The translations under genes and the position numbers were made by a program. Of a stretch of DNA of 64,000 nt, positions 34,824 to 43,295 are shown one piece after another. How positions within the stretch are numbered: the first letter of the stretch is position 1; every line of letters starts with the position of its first letter. This DNA comes from Streptomyces sp. NRRL WC-3618. Lineage in GTDB: Bacteria > Actinomycetota > Actinomycetes > Streptomycetales > Streptomycetaceae. The notes beneath the pieces were generated by a model. That model worked only from the letters and a program-made list of their open reading frames with translations. It was not told where the DNA came from and ran no database searches. The DNA lies in NCBI RefSeq assembly GCF_001280005.1, contig NZ_LGDW01000489.1:62001-126000 (forward strand), written 5' to 3'.

Positions 34824-37286
34824 ATGATGTTCCCCAGGGAGGCAGAGCCGGACGGAACGCATGGACCGTTCGAGGCGGCGAACGTGGCCGCCGCAGTGAT
34901 CGACGCGAAGGGCACGGTCATCGGCTGGACGGGGGCCGCCGAGCGGCTCCTCGGATACGGCGCGGCGGAGATCCTCGACCGGTCCGCCACCGCTCTGCTG
35001 GCGTCGCCGGAAGACGCCTCACGGGCGGCCGGGGTCGCCAAGGCGTGCGGGACCCGGGAGAGCTGGGGCGGCCTGGTGGGCGCCCGGCACCGCGACGGCC
35101 ACCGGGTCGAGGTCGGGCTGCGGGTGACCGCGATGTCCGACACCGACGACCGCAGGGCGTGGCTCGTCTCGGCGATCGACCTGTCGAAGGCACCGACCTG
35201 GGCGGTCAGCGGGGAGGTGCTGGAAGGATTCCTCACCCGCTCACCACTCGGTATGGCCGTGCTCAGCCCGGACCTGCGGTACGTGTGGATGAACGACACC
35301 CTGGAGCGCTACGGCGGTGTCCCGCGCGACCAGCGGCTCGGGCGCCGGATGTCGGAGTCGCTGCCGGGCCTGAACACCGACGCCCTCGAGGCACAGATGC
35401 GGCGGGTGCTGGAGACGGGCAAGCCGGTCGTCGACTACGAGTACCGGGGCTGGACCTGGGCGGATCCGCACCAGGAACACGCCTACTCCACCTCCTTCTT
35501 TCGGCTCGACGACCCCGAGGGCAACCCGCTGGGCGTCTGCTACATGGGCATGGACGTCACCGACCGCTGGCGGGCCCGGGAGCGACTGGCCCTGCTCAGT
35601 GAGGCCAGCGCCCGTATCGGGGGCACTCTGAACGTGCTGGCGACCGCCCAGGAGCTGGCCGACTTCGCGGTGCCGAGGCTCGCCGACTTCGTGACCGTCG
35701 ATCTGCTGGAAGCGGTGCTGCACGGCGACGAACCCGGTTCGGGGCCGGTCGGCAGCGAGTATCTGGTGCGGCGCGCCGGGCAGCAGTCGATCCACGTGGG
35801 CTGCCCGGAGTCGGTGATCGCCACCGGCGGCTCGATCGACGCGCCCAGGTCGTCGCCGTACTTCGAGACCATGGCGAACGGCACCGCCGTGCTGGAACCG
35901 TTCCTGGACCCGGTCACCGCCCCGTGGATCTCGGAGGATCCGGCGCGGGCCAGGAGCATCGCGAAATTCGGGATGCACTCGGCGATGTGGGTGCCACTGT
36001 CGGTGCGCGGCACCGTGCTGGGGGTGGCCTCCTTCGTCCGTATGGAGCATCCCCAGCCGTTCGAGGAGGACGATCTGGTGCTCGCCGAGGAGCTGGTCAG
36101 CCGGGCCGCGGTGTGGGTGGAGAACGCCCGCCGCTACACCCGTGAGCACGCCTCCGCCCTGGCCCTCCAACGCAGTCTGCTCCCGCAGGGACTGAACGGG
36201 GGCACAGCCATGGAGGTCGCCTCGCGCTATCTGCCGACCGACGTGCGGGAAGGGGTGGGCGGCGACTGGTTCGACGTGATCCAGCTGTCCGGCGCCCGGG
36301 TCGCCCTGGTCGTCGGTGACGTCGTCGGACACGGCCTCAACGCGGCGGCGACCATGGGCAGGCTGCGTACGGCCGTCCAGACGCTCGCCGACATGGACCT
36401 GCCGCCCGACGAACTGCTGGCCCACCTGGACGACCTGGTGATCCGCCTGACGGAGGAGAAGGGCGGCGACGACGAACCCATCGCCACCGCCGTACTGGGC
36501 GCCACCTGCCTCTACGCCGTCTACGACCCGGTCACCCAGCTGTGCACCATGGCCCGCGCCGGACATCCGCCGCCCGCCGTGGTCAGCCCCGGCGGCAAGG
36601 TCACCTTCCCCGACCTGCCGTCGGGCCCTCCGCTGGGCCTCGGTTCGCTGCCCTTCGAGTCCGCCGAGATCTCCCTCCCCGAGGGAAGCCTGATCGCCCT
36701 CTACACCGACGGCCTGATCGAGAGCAGCGACCAGGACATCGACGTCGGGCTGTCTCGCCTCAGCGATGTGCTCGCGCAGTCCGGCCTGCCGCTGGAGGAG
36801 CTGTGCTCGGCGGTCGTGAACAACCTGCTGACCGGCCCGCAGACCGACGACGTCGCGCTGCTCCTGGCCCGCCCGCACGCGCTGGGCGCCGACCGGATCG
36901 CCTCGTGGGACCTGCCGACGGATCCGGCGATCGTCGCGAGCGCCCGGGAACTGGCCGTCCGCCAGCTCATCGGATGGGGGCTGGACGACCTGGCGATGAC
37001 CACGGAACTGGTGGTCAGCGAACTGGTCACCAACGCCATCCGGCACGGCACGGGACCCGTCAGGCTCCGCATGATCCGCCACGACAAGCTGATCTGCGAG
37101 GTGTCCGACGCCAGCAACACCTCCCCCCGGATGGGCCATGCGCGGACCACCGACGAGGGCGGCCGGGGCCTGTTCCTGGTGGCCCAGCTGACCCGCCGCT
37201 GGGGGACGCGCTACACCCAGGCGGGCAAGATCATCTGGGCCGAACAGGACCTGCCGGGGCGGAAGGGCCAGGGGGGCGGAAGCTGA
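34824..37286 (+). CDS. PAS-PAS-GAF-SpoIIE phosphatase with C-terminal HATPase domain
   Basis: 820-residue cytoplasmic signalling protein. Two PAS domains (about 15-120, VIDAKGTVIGWTGAAERLLG; and 135-250, AVLSPDLRYVWMNDTLERYG), a GAF domain (about 260-440), a PP2C/SpoIIE phosphatase (about 450-665: VGGDWFDV, VVGDVVGHG, ALYTDGLIE, TDDVALLL) and an anti-sigma-type histidine-kinase-like ATPase (about 680-810: ELVTNAIRHG, GGRGLFLV). Such proteins dephosphorylate anti-sigma-factor antagonists while the ATPase may bind or phosphorylate them, controlling SigB-like sigma factors. Likely monocistronic. Confidence 0.88.
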   Translation: MMFPREAEPDGTHGPFEAANVAAAVIDAKGTVIGWTGAAERLLGYGAAEILDRSATALLASPEDASRAAGVAKACGTRESWGGLVGARHRDGHRVEVGLRVTAMSDTDDRRAWLVSAIDLSKAPTWAVSGEVLEGFLTRSPLGMAVLSPDLRYVWMNDTLERYGGVPRDQRLGRRMSESLPGLNTDALEAQMRRVLETGKPVVDYEYRGWTWADPHQEHAYSTSFFRLDDPEGNPLGVCYMGMDVTDRWRARERLALLSEASARIGGTLNVLATAQELADFAVPRLADFVTVDLLEAVLHGDEPGSGPVGSEYLVRRAGQQSIHVGCPESVIATGGSIDAPRSSPYFETMANGTAVLEPFLDPVTAPWISEDPARARSIAKFGMHSAMWVPLSVRGTVLGVASFVRMEHPQPFEEDDLVLAEELVSRAAVWVENARRYTREHASALALQRSLLPQGLNGGTAMEVASRYLPTDVREGVGGDWFDVIQLSGARVALVVGDVVGHGLNAAATMGRLRTAVQTLADMDLPPDELLAHLDDLVIRLTEEKGGDDEPIATAVLGATCLYAVYDPVTQLCTMARAGHPPPAVVSPGGKVTFPDLPSGPPLGLGSLPFESAEISLPEGSLIALYTDGLIESSDQDIDVGLSRLSDVLAQSGLPLEELCSAVVNNLLTGPQTDDVALLLARPHALGADRIASWDLPTDPAIVASARELAVRQLIGWGLDDLAMTTELVVSELVTNAIRHGTGPVRLRMIRHDKLICEVSDASNTSPRMGHARTTDEGGRGLFLVAQLTRRWGTRYTQAGKIIWAEQDLPGRKGQGGGS

Positions 37287-37432
37287 CGGTCCGGGCGCAC
37301 ACCCGTACGACCCGTACGCCGCTCGGCAGGCCCGAGGCGTGCCTCGGCGGGGTGCCCTGGCGGGCGGCCCGCATAAGCTCGGCGGCGGCGGGGCAGGCTG
37401 GCTGCCGGGCGTCGTGGGCGAGGGGGCTGGAT

Positions 37433-37993
37433 ATGGGCGAGGTGTTCTTCCGCAGGCTGAGCCGGTGGCAGGCCGACAGCGACCGGGAAGAGCTGGCGGA
37501 CCTGTACGTCGCTGCCTACCAGGAACCCCCGGGCGAGGAATACCGCAACCGGGAACGCTTCCTGGCCAGGCTCGCGGAGGATGTCCAGCGGCCAGGCTTC
37601 GACATGGTCGTGGCCGACGACCAGGACGGCGAGGACGACGAACCCGCGGGGGTGGCGTACGGATATCCGCTGCACCGTGACGGCTCGTGGTGGCGGGGAT
37701 TCGTCGGTGTGGTTCCCGACGAGGTCGAGGAACTCACGGCTTCCGGCAAGGTGTTCGTCATCGCCGAGTCGATGGTGCTGCCGGAGCACCGCCGGCGCGG
37801 GATCGGCGGACGCCTCCACCAGAGGCTGCTCACCGGTGCCTCCGCCGCGGAACTGGCGGTCGTCCTGCTCGGTCCCACCGGCACGGAGGCACAGGCCGCG
37901 TTCCGGGCATGGGGCTGGGAGGAGCTCGGTGAACTGCGTCCCGATGCCGGGGGTTCCGTCTTCCGGGTGCTCACCAGGGCACTGCCGAACTGA
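37433..37993 (+). CDS. GNAT-family N-acetyltransferase
   Basis: 186 residues. The acetyl-CoA loop VLPEHRRRGIGGRLHQRLL (motif A, R/Q-x-x-G-x-G/A) is clear near residues 118-136, preceded by the strand VFVIAESM and followed by LLGPTGTEAQAAFRAWGWEE. Acceptor substrate unknown. ATG 37433 is chosen as the start of family homology; a purine-rich GAGGGGG lies upstream. Ends 45 bp before a strong terminator. Confidence 0.85.
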   Translation: MGEVFFRRLSRWQADSDREELADLYVAAYQEPPGEEYRNRERFLARLAEDVQRPGFDMVVADDQDGEDDEPAGVAYGYPLHRDGSWWRGFVGVVPDEVEELTASGKVFVIAESMVLPEHRRRGIGGRLHQRLLTGASAAELAVVLLGPTGTEAQAAFRAWGWEELGELRPDAGGSVFRVLTRALPN

Positions 37994-38037
37994 GCTCCGG
38001 CGGCGTACCCGGCCCGTACGGCCGCTCGCTCCGGGAC

Positions 38038-38069
38038 AGACCCCAGGTCAGACATCTGACCTGGGGTCT
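38038..38069. terminator. Bidirectional terminator hairpin
   Basis: Perfect 15-bp stem AGACCCCAGGTCAGA (38038-38052) / TCTGACCTGGGGTCT (38055-38069) between convergent genes, followed by a pyrimidine stretch. Confidence 0.85.
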
Positions 38070-38102
38070 CCTGTTTCGTGCGTAGTCAGCTTTCGTCGGT
38101 GG

Positions 38103-38770
38103 TCAGCGAGTGACCATGACCGCGTCCAGGTGCACGGTGGAGCGTCCCGCGGTGCTGGCGGACAGTACTTTCAGCTGCGCTGTGTGGGTGGTGATCCTGG
38201 TACCGAGTGTGTGCGTGAACACCACCTGGCGGTAGCCCGTTGTCGGGGCGTACAGGTTCACGGTGCCCACCGTGGCGCCGTCGACGATCACCGCGAAGCG
38301 GCCGCCGTCGGACCTGCGGGTCGCCACGATCCGCAGCTGGGTGCCGTCGGCCGTGAAGGACACCGTGGCGCCCTTCGTGGCGGACACCCGCTCGGTCTTC
38401 GCCCAGGCCGACGTCACCGACGCCGACGACCAGGTTCCCTTGTGGGACAGCACCGAGGACCGGTCGTCGACGGGCACACCGGTCGCGCCGCCGCGCTCCA
38501 CGCGCCGGTCTGACCCGCGTCGTCGTGGGCGCGCGCGGAGAAGCGGTACGTCAGACCGGGCGTCGGCCCGACCGGGCTGCCGGACGCGCCGAACACCGCC
38601 GACTTCGCCGTGGTGCGGTTGCGCCAGGTCTGGAGCGGACCGAGCTTCCATTCGCCGGTGCCGCTGCGGGTGACGACCCGGCGGCCGATGTCGTACGACG
38701 TCACGCCCGCCGTCTTCGCCGCCCAGCTGACCGGGTTGTGTGGATCATGGCGATACGGAGCGGCCGTCAC
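38103..38770 (-). pseudogene. FnIII-domain protein remnant, truncated and frameshifted
   Basis: In the 5' part one frame gives a fibronectin type III domain (VSWAAKTAGVTSYDIGRRV, TYRFSARAHDDAGQTGAWSA); near 38500 the homology continues in another frame as GVPVDDRSSVLSHKGTWSS, FAVIVDGATVGTVNLYAPTT, and ends STVHLDAVMVTR at 38103. Full-length relatives in Streptomyces are secreted proteins, often amidases, with an N-terminal catalytic domain and this FnIII plus beta-sandwich tail (family knowledge). Here the N-terminal part and signal peptide are missing. It lies between a terminator and a TetR gene. Confidence 0.65.
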
Positions 38771-38836
38771 CGACTGTCCCGCTCCGGTCGGGCCGCGCCG
38801 GGCGCGTGGGACGGGCGGCGCGGGCGGGAGGTGCGC

Positions 38837-39433
38837 TCAGTCCTTCGCGAGCCCCTGGAGGAGCAGTGCCACCAGGCGGCGCGGGTCGTACCGAGTGTCG
38901 CTGTCATGGCCGATGCAGAGGTTGCCGATGCCGCGCATCAGCTCGTAGGGCCGCGTACCGGGCCTGATCTCCCTGGCGTTGACGGCCGCGTCGAGCAACT
39001 GCCCGCAGACCGGTACCAGGCGGTCGAGGAAGTAGGCGTGCAGGGCGTCGAAGCCGCTGGTGTCCGACTGCATCGCGTTGGCGAGGCCGTGCTTGGTGAC
39101 CAGGAAGTCGACGAACAGGTCGACCCACTGGACCAGTGCGGCGAGCGGTGAGCCGGTCGCGGCGAGCAGGGTCGGGCCGGCCTCGGCGCAGGCCTCGACC
39201 TGGTGGCGGTAGACGGCGACGACGAGATCCGCCCGCGTCGGGAAGTGCCGGTAGATCGTCCCCATCCCGACGCCCGCCCTGGCCGCGATCTCGCGGATCG
39301 GCGCGTCGACGCCGGAGGTGACGAACACCGCGGCGGCGGCGGTGAGCAGCGTCTGCTGGTTGCGCTGCGCGTCGGCCCGCCTGCTCCGGGCGGGCACGGG
39401 CACCTCTCCGGACTTGTCCGCAGGATTCACCAC
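38837..39433 (-). CDS. TetR-family transcriptional repressor
   Basis: 198 residues. The helix-turn-helix is plain near residues 20-65: LLTAAAAVFVTSGVDAPIRE, IAARAGVGMGTIYRHFPTRA. The C-terminal ligand domain is AcrR/TetR_C-like. GTG 39433 has GGAGG 6 bp upstream; a second GTG follows directly. It is divergent from an alpha/beta hydrolase gene, and the shared 120-bp interval contains a large dyad, so it should repress both genes until it binds a small hydrophobic ligand. Confidence 0.88.
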   Translation of the reverse strand: MVNPADKSGEVPVPARSRRADAQRNQQTLLTAAAAVFVTSGVDAPIREIAARAGVGMGTIYRHFPTRADLVVAVYRHQVEACAEAGPTLLAATGSPLAALVQWVDLFVDFLVTKHGLANAMQSDTSGFDALHAYFLDRLVPVCGQLLDAAVNAREIRPGTRPYELMRGIGNLCIGHDSDTRYDPRRLVALLLQGLAKD

Positions 39434-39472
39434 GCTGTCCCTCCTCCACCCCATCCGCTCTCTCCGTCGGCT

Positions 39473-39502
39473 TTGACAAAGCGGAACAGTGCTCCGTATC
39501 GT
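39473..39502 (+). promoter_or_regulatory. Promoter of the hydrolase gene
   Basis: TTGACA (39473-39478) and TATCGT (39497-39502) with 18-bp spacing form a vegetative-type promoter, overlapped by the TetR dyad. Confidence 0.65.
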
Positions 39503-39521
39503 AAGCGGAGCAACGTTCCGC
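39481..39521. promoter_or_regulatory. Nested palindrome, TetR operator candidate
   Basis: Outer arms GCGGAAC (39481-39487) / GTTCCGC (39515-39521) and inner arms GCTCCG (39491-39496) / CGGAGC (39506-39511), both with 3-bp gaps between outer and inner arms. The size suits two TetR dimers, and it covers the -10 and spacer of the hydrolase promoter. Confidence 0.7.
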
Positions 39522-39553
39522 TTGTGCGTTCCAGTCTAAAGGAAGTACGCGTC

Positions 39554-40483
39554 ATGAGTGAAACCCCTGTCCTCTCGATCGCCCCGGTGGTGCTGCCCAC
39601 CCCCGACCGTGCTGTGGACCTGCGGCTCCGGATATCCGCTCCCGCGACAGGCGACGGCGAACTGCCCGTCATCCTCCTCTCGCACGGCCAGGGCCACTCG
39701 AACAACCTCTCCTCGCTCAACGGCTACGCCCCCCTCGTCACCTACTGGGCGGCACACGGCTTCGCCGTCATCCAGCCCACCCATCTCAGCTCGACGACGC
39801 TGACCCTGCCCGCGTCCACCCCGGGGGCGCCGCTGTACTGGCGCTCACGCGCCGAGGACATGACGCGCGTCCTCGACCGGCTCGACGAGATCGAGGCCGC
39901 CGTCCCGCAGCTCGCCGGGCGCCTGGACCGGGGGAAAGTCGCCGTGGCCGGGCACTCCATGGGCGGGCACACCGCGAGCCTGCTGCTGGGCGCCCGCCTC
40001 ACCGACCCGGACGACGGAACGGAGGTGAACCTGACGGAACCCCGGATCAGCGCGGGCGTACTGCTCGCCGCGCCCGGCCGAGGAGGCGACGCCCTCACCG
40101 GACACGTCGCGGAGAACTGGCCGTTCTTCGCGACCACGGACTTCTCCCGCATGACGACACCGACGCTCGTCGTCGCCGGCGACAAGGACGCCTCCGCACA
40201 TCTGACGGTCATGGGCCCGGCCTGGCACACCGACCCCTACGTCCTCGCCCCGGGCCCGAAGTCCCTGCTCACCCTGTTCGACGCGGAGCACGGCCTCGGC
40301 GGCATCTCCGGATACGACGTCGCCGAGACCACGGACGAGAACCCGGCCCGGGTGGCCGCGGTCCAACGCCTCACCTCGGCCTACCTCCGTACGGAGCTCT
40401 ACCCCGGGGACACCGCCTGGCAGACGGCGCGCGACGAACTGGCGGCCGGCGCCGACCCGCTCGGCCGGGTCGAGTCCAAGTGA
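39554..40483 (+). CDS. Alpha/beta hydrolase (dienelactone-hydrolase/PAF-acetylhydrolase-like)
   Basis: 309 residues, cytoplasmic. LPVILLSHGQGHSNN carries the oxyanion strand-turn, VAVAGHSMGGHTASLLLG has the nucleophile Ser in GHSMG (near residue 133), LVVAGDKDASAH supplies the acid Asp and DAEHGLGG the His. ATG 39554; upstream AAAGGAAG is the ribosome site. The divergent TetR gene and overlapping operator suggest ligand-induced expression for detoxifying an ester or related compound. Substrate unknown. Confidence 0.87.
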   Translation: MSETPVLSIAPVVLPTPDRAVDLRLRISAPATGDGELPVILLSHGQGHSNNLSSLNGYAPLVTYWAAHGFAVIQPTHLSSTTLTLPASTPGAPLYWRSRAEDMTRVLDRLDEIEAAVPQLAGRLDRGKVAVAGHSMGGHTASLLLGARLTDPDDGTEVNLTEPRISAGVLLAAPGRGGDALTGHVAENWPFFATTDFSRMTTPTLVVAGDKDASAHLTVMGPAWHTDPYVLAPGPKSLLTLFDAEHGLGGISGYDVAETTDENPARVAAVQRLTSAYLRTELYPGDTAWQTARDELAAGADPLGRVESK

Positions 40484-40501
40484 CCCGGTGACCTACCTGG
40501 C

Positions 40502-41026
40502 TCAGGCGCCCCGCTCGAGGGTCCGCGCGAGGATTCCGAGCGTCGCCCGCAGCGCGCCCTCCTGGAGGAGCGGGAAGATCCCGGCGGACCGGTAGCGCTC
40601 GTGGATCTGGCTCCAGTCGCAGTACGAGGTCACCTCGGTGCCGGTGCCGTCCTCGGTGGGGCGCAGGCGGTAGCCGAAGTGGTGGTTGACGGAGGGCTGG
40701 AGTTTGGCGGACGTCGGGGTCCACTCGATGAGCGTGTCCTGCTCGAACCGGGTGATCTCCACGGTGACGTCGTACCGGCCCAGCGGCCGGTCGTTCAGCG
40801 CCTCGCGGTCCATGTGGACGACGAACGAGTCCCCGACCGCGCGTACGGCGTCCCCGTCGGCGGCCTGGAGCATGCCCGAACTGTCGATCGTGACATGCCC
40901 GTCGGGGTCGCAGAGGAGGGCGAATATCCGGGCCGGGGACGCCGCGACGATACGTGTCACCTCGAGCCGCTCCTCCTGGCCCGCTTTCTCGGTCTGCTCC
41001 ACCTGATCCGCCTGGTCCGTAGTCAT
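40502..41026 (-). CDS. SRPBCC-family protein
   Basis: 174 residues with the START/Bet v1-like layout: LEVTRIVAASPARIFALLCD at the first strand-helix, then GDSFVVHMDREALNDRP and an END strand set EITRFEQDTLIEWTPTS, a TEVTSYCDWS strand and a long C-terminal helix (LLQEGALRATLGILARTLE). Members bind hydrophobic ligands or act as polyketide cyclase-like proteins; nothing here identifies a partner. Convergent with the hydrolase gene. Possibly a short unit with the phosphatase gene upstream (58 bp). Confidence 0.8.
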   Translation of the reverse strand: MTTDQADQVEQTEKAGQEERLEVTRIVAASPARIFALLCDPDGHVTIDSSGMLQAADGDAVRAVGDSFVVHMDREALNDRPLGRYDVTVEITRFEQDTLIEWTPTSAKLQPSVNHHFGYRLRPTEDGTGTEVTSYCDWSQIHERYRSAGIFPLLQEGALRATLGILARTLERGA

Positions 41027-41084
41027 GACTTCCCCGCACTCTCTCGCTCGTCTGCTCGCGTCTGCTGTCGCGGCCGCGCGAATT

Positions 41085-42833
41085 CTAGTTGTATCTGGCA
41101 GCGACCAGGGCGATGTCGTCCTCGGGGTCGTCGGGGGCGACCAGGTCGAGGACTTGGTCGAGGAGGTCCTCGGGGGCCGGGCAGCCGCGGACGCGGGTGA
41201 GGCGGCGCAGGGAGGCGTCGATGTCCTCGTGGCGGCGTTCGATCAGACCGTCGGTGTAGAGGAGAAGGGTGTGGCCCGGCTCGCAGGGGGCCGTGAGGGA
41301 GACGTACTGGCTGTGCCCGGTACCCAGGGGCGGTCCGGGTGGGACGGGCAGGAGTGTGGCCCGGCCGTCGGGGCGGAAGACGACGGGAGGCAGGTGTCCG
41401 GCGCTGGCGTAGGTGCAGATGCCCCGGCGCGGGTCGGCGATGGCGATCACGCAGGTCGCGGGACGGTCGGCGGCGGTGGTGTGCAGCAGGTGGTCGAGTT
41501 CGAGCAGGATGCGGTCGGCGCCGGGTTCGCGGGCGGCGACCACGCGCAGCATCGCCTGGTAGCGGCTCATCGCGACGGCGGCCTCCAGACCGTGGCCCAT
41601 CACGTCGCCGAGGGCCAGCAGCGTACGTCCGTCGTCGAGGGCGACGGTCTCGAACCAGTCCCCGCCGACGAGCACCCCCCGCCCGGCGGGCCGGTAGCGG
41701 TAGGCGACGTCGATGTCCGGGTGTGGGCTGCCCGGCTCGGCCAGCAGGGCACGCTGGAGCTGGACGACGGAGTTGTGCTCGGTGGTGTAGCGGCGGGCGT
41801 TGTCGAGGCTGATCGCGGCCCGGCCGGCCAGGTCCTGGGCGATCACGGCGTCGGTCTCGTCGAACAGGGGCGAGTCGCCCGCCCGGACCATGGTGACGGT
41901 GCCCACGTGGTGGCCGCGCGCGGTCAGCGGCACGATCAGGGCGGAGTGAATACCGGCGGCCAGATAGGCGCCGACGTTCCCGGTGTGGGCCCCGGCGCGG
42001 CCCATGTCCTGCTCGTCCATCAGGTTGTCGATCACCGGACGCCCGGCCGCCAAACAGCGGACGACGGAGGAGCTGGGCTGGTGGTCGACGTACTCGCCGG
42101 GCCGGCCCAGTGGCCGCATCACCGTCTCCAGCTCGGGCACCGCCGCCAGCGCCACCCGGCGCAGCCGCAGTGATCCGTCGCGGGGCGCCCGGCCGGCGCC
42201 CGGCTCGGGGAGGACCTTCACGGTGGCGGCGTCGGCGAGCTTCGCCACCAGGAACTCGGCCAGCTCCTGGCAGGTGGTGTCCATGTCCAGGGTGGTGCCG
42301 ACGCGGGTGGCGGCCTCGTCGAGCAGGGCGAGGCGCTCGCGGGCCCGCTCCAGCTCCCGCTGCTCCTGCCGGGCGGCCGAGATCTCCAGCACGATGCCGA
42401 CGAGCCCCAGGGTCCGGCCGTCCTGCCTCAACCGGTGGTAGGCACCGTGCCAGTAGCGGCGTTCCAGGGGGGAGTCGGCCTGGGTGTGGCCGCTGGAGAT
42501 CGTCTCGCGCGGGATGCCGTCGGCGATGACGGCACGCAGTACGTCCTCGCCGGCCTCGACCCCCGGGACGACCTCGGCGACGGTACGGCCGATGTGGTCG
42601 GCCGCCGGTACGCCGTTCATCCGGGCCAGGGTGTCGTTGACGTACCGGTAGCGCAGTTCGGTGTCGAGGACGGCGATAGCGGCGGGGGTCCCGTCGAGGA
42701 CCTGCCCCAGCAGCACCTGCACCCGCGCCGACCAGACGCTCCAGAACGCGGGATCGCCTTCCGGCGGAGCCACGCCGGTGGCCTCGCTCTCGCCCTTGCC
42801 CGCGCTCTCGCCGCCGGCCCGCTGCCGGTCCAC
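41085..42833 (-). CDS. PAS-GAF-SpoIIE serine phosphatase
   Basis: 582 residues. A PAS domain (about 45-150: AIAVLDTELRYRYVNDTLAR, then GRTVAEVVPG), a linker helix, a GAF domain (about 175-340) and a SpoIIE/PP2C phosphatase (about 360-580: VGGDWFETV, LGDVMGHG, LLLYTDGLIE, DDIALVAARY). It lacks the HATPase tail of the paralogue at 34824. It probably dephosphorylates STAS-domain antagonists controlling alternative sigma factors. GTG at 42833 follows GGAG too closely to be ideal, so an internal start is possible. Confidence 0.85.
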   Translation of the reverse strand: MDRQRAGGESAGKGESEATGVAPPEGDPAFWSVWSARVQVLLGQVLDGTPAAIAVLDTELRYRYVNDTLARMNGVPAADHIGRTVAEVVPGVEAGEDVLRAVIADGIPRETISSGHTQADSPLERRYWHGAYHRLRQDGRTLGLVGIVLEISAARQEQRELERARERLALLDEAATRVGTTLDMDTTCQELAEFLVAKLADAATVKVLPEPGAGRAPRDGSLRLRRVALAAVPELETVMRPLGRPGEYVDHQPSSSVVRCLAAGRPVIDNLMDEQDMGRAGAHTGNVGAYLAAGIHSALIVPLTARGHHVGTVTMVRAGDSPLFDETDAVIAQDLAGRAAISLDNARRYTTEHNSVVQLQRALLAEPGSPHPDIDVAYRYRPAGRGVLVGGDWFETVALDDGRTLLALGDVMGHGLEAAVAMSRYQAMLRVVAAREPGADRILLELDHLLHTTAADRPATCVIAIADPRRGICTYASAGHLPPVVFRPDGRATLLPVPPGPPLGTGHSQYVSLTAPCEPGHTLLLYTDGLIERRHEDIDASLRRLTRVRGCPAPEDLLDQVLDLVAPDDPEDDIALVAARYN

Positions 42834-43295
42834 TCCAGCATCGGATCACGAGTCGTGGGGGAGCGCATGTGGAGGTGGGGGAGACGCGTTGTCAGTGGTG
42901 GCGTGCGTGGAGGAAGGGGAGCGCGGCGTCGAGGTGACATCCGACACTCCTGGCTGAGCCAGCCGAGTCGGCCAAGTGCCGAGGTGCAAATCGGTTCCTA
43001 TGCGATCAAAATTTCCGCATTTGTGAATCGTTGGGCAAGCCCGGACCTAGATCAAACGCCAATGAGACCTAAATCTCCTATTTTCTCGCGGAATTTGGCC
43101 GTTACCCTCTACAACTCTGGATCTGAGTCGGCAGTCCTTGTGTGTGGGCGTGTGTGGGCCATGAGGTTCTACGGTGCTCGCGGGTTTGCCGTGACTGCTG
43201 CTGGGCAAGCGTCCGCCGCTCCACCGTCGGCTGCTCTCAACGTTTCCGGGGTGTGGGTGGGGGTACGGAGGGGGGCTTTCCGATGGAGGAATCAG
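42834..43295. other. Intergenic region, AT-rich centre
   Basis: 462 bp between divergent genes. 42985-43130 is markedly AT-rich for this genome and likely contains the acyltransferase promoter. The sequence 43226-43290 is G-rich. No gene or clear operator was found. Confidence 0.4.

Noticed and set aside
38103..38770. Functional FnIII protein encoded by two overlapping frames
   Set aside because: No start codon, signal peptide or ribosome site, and continuous homology needs a frame change near 38500.
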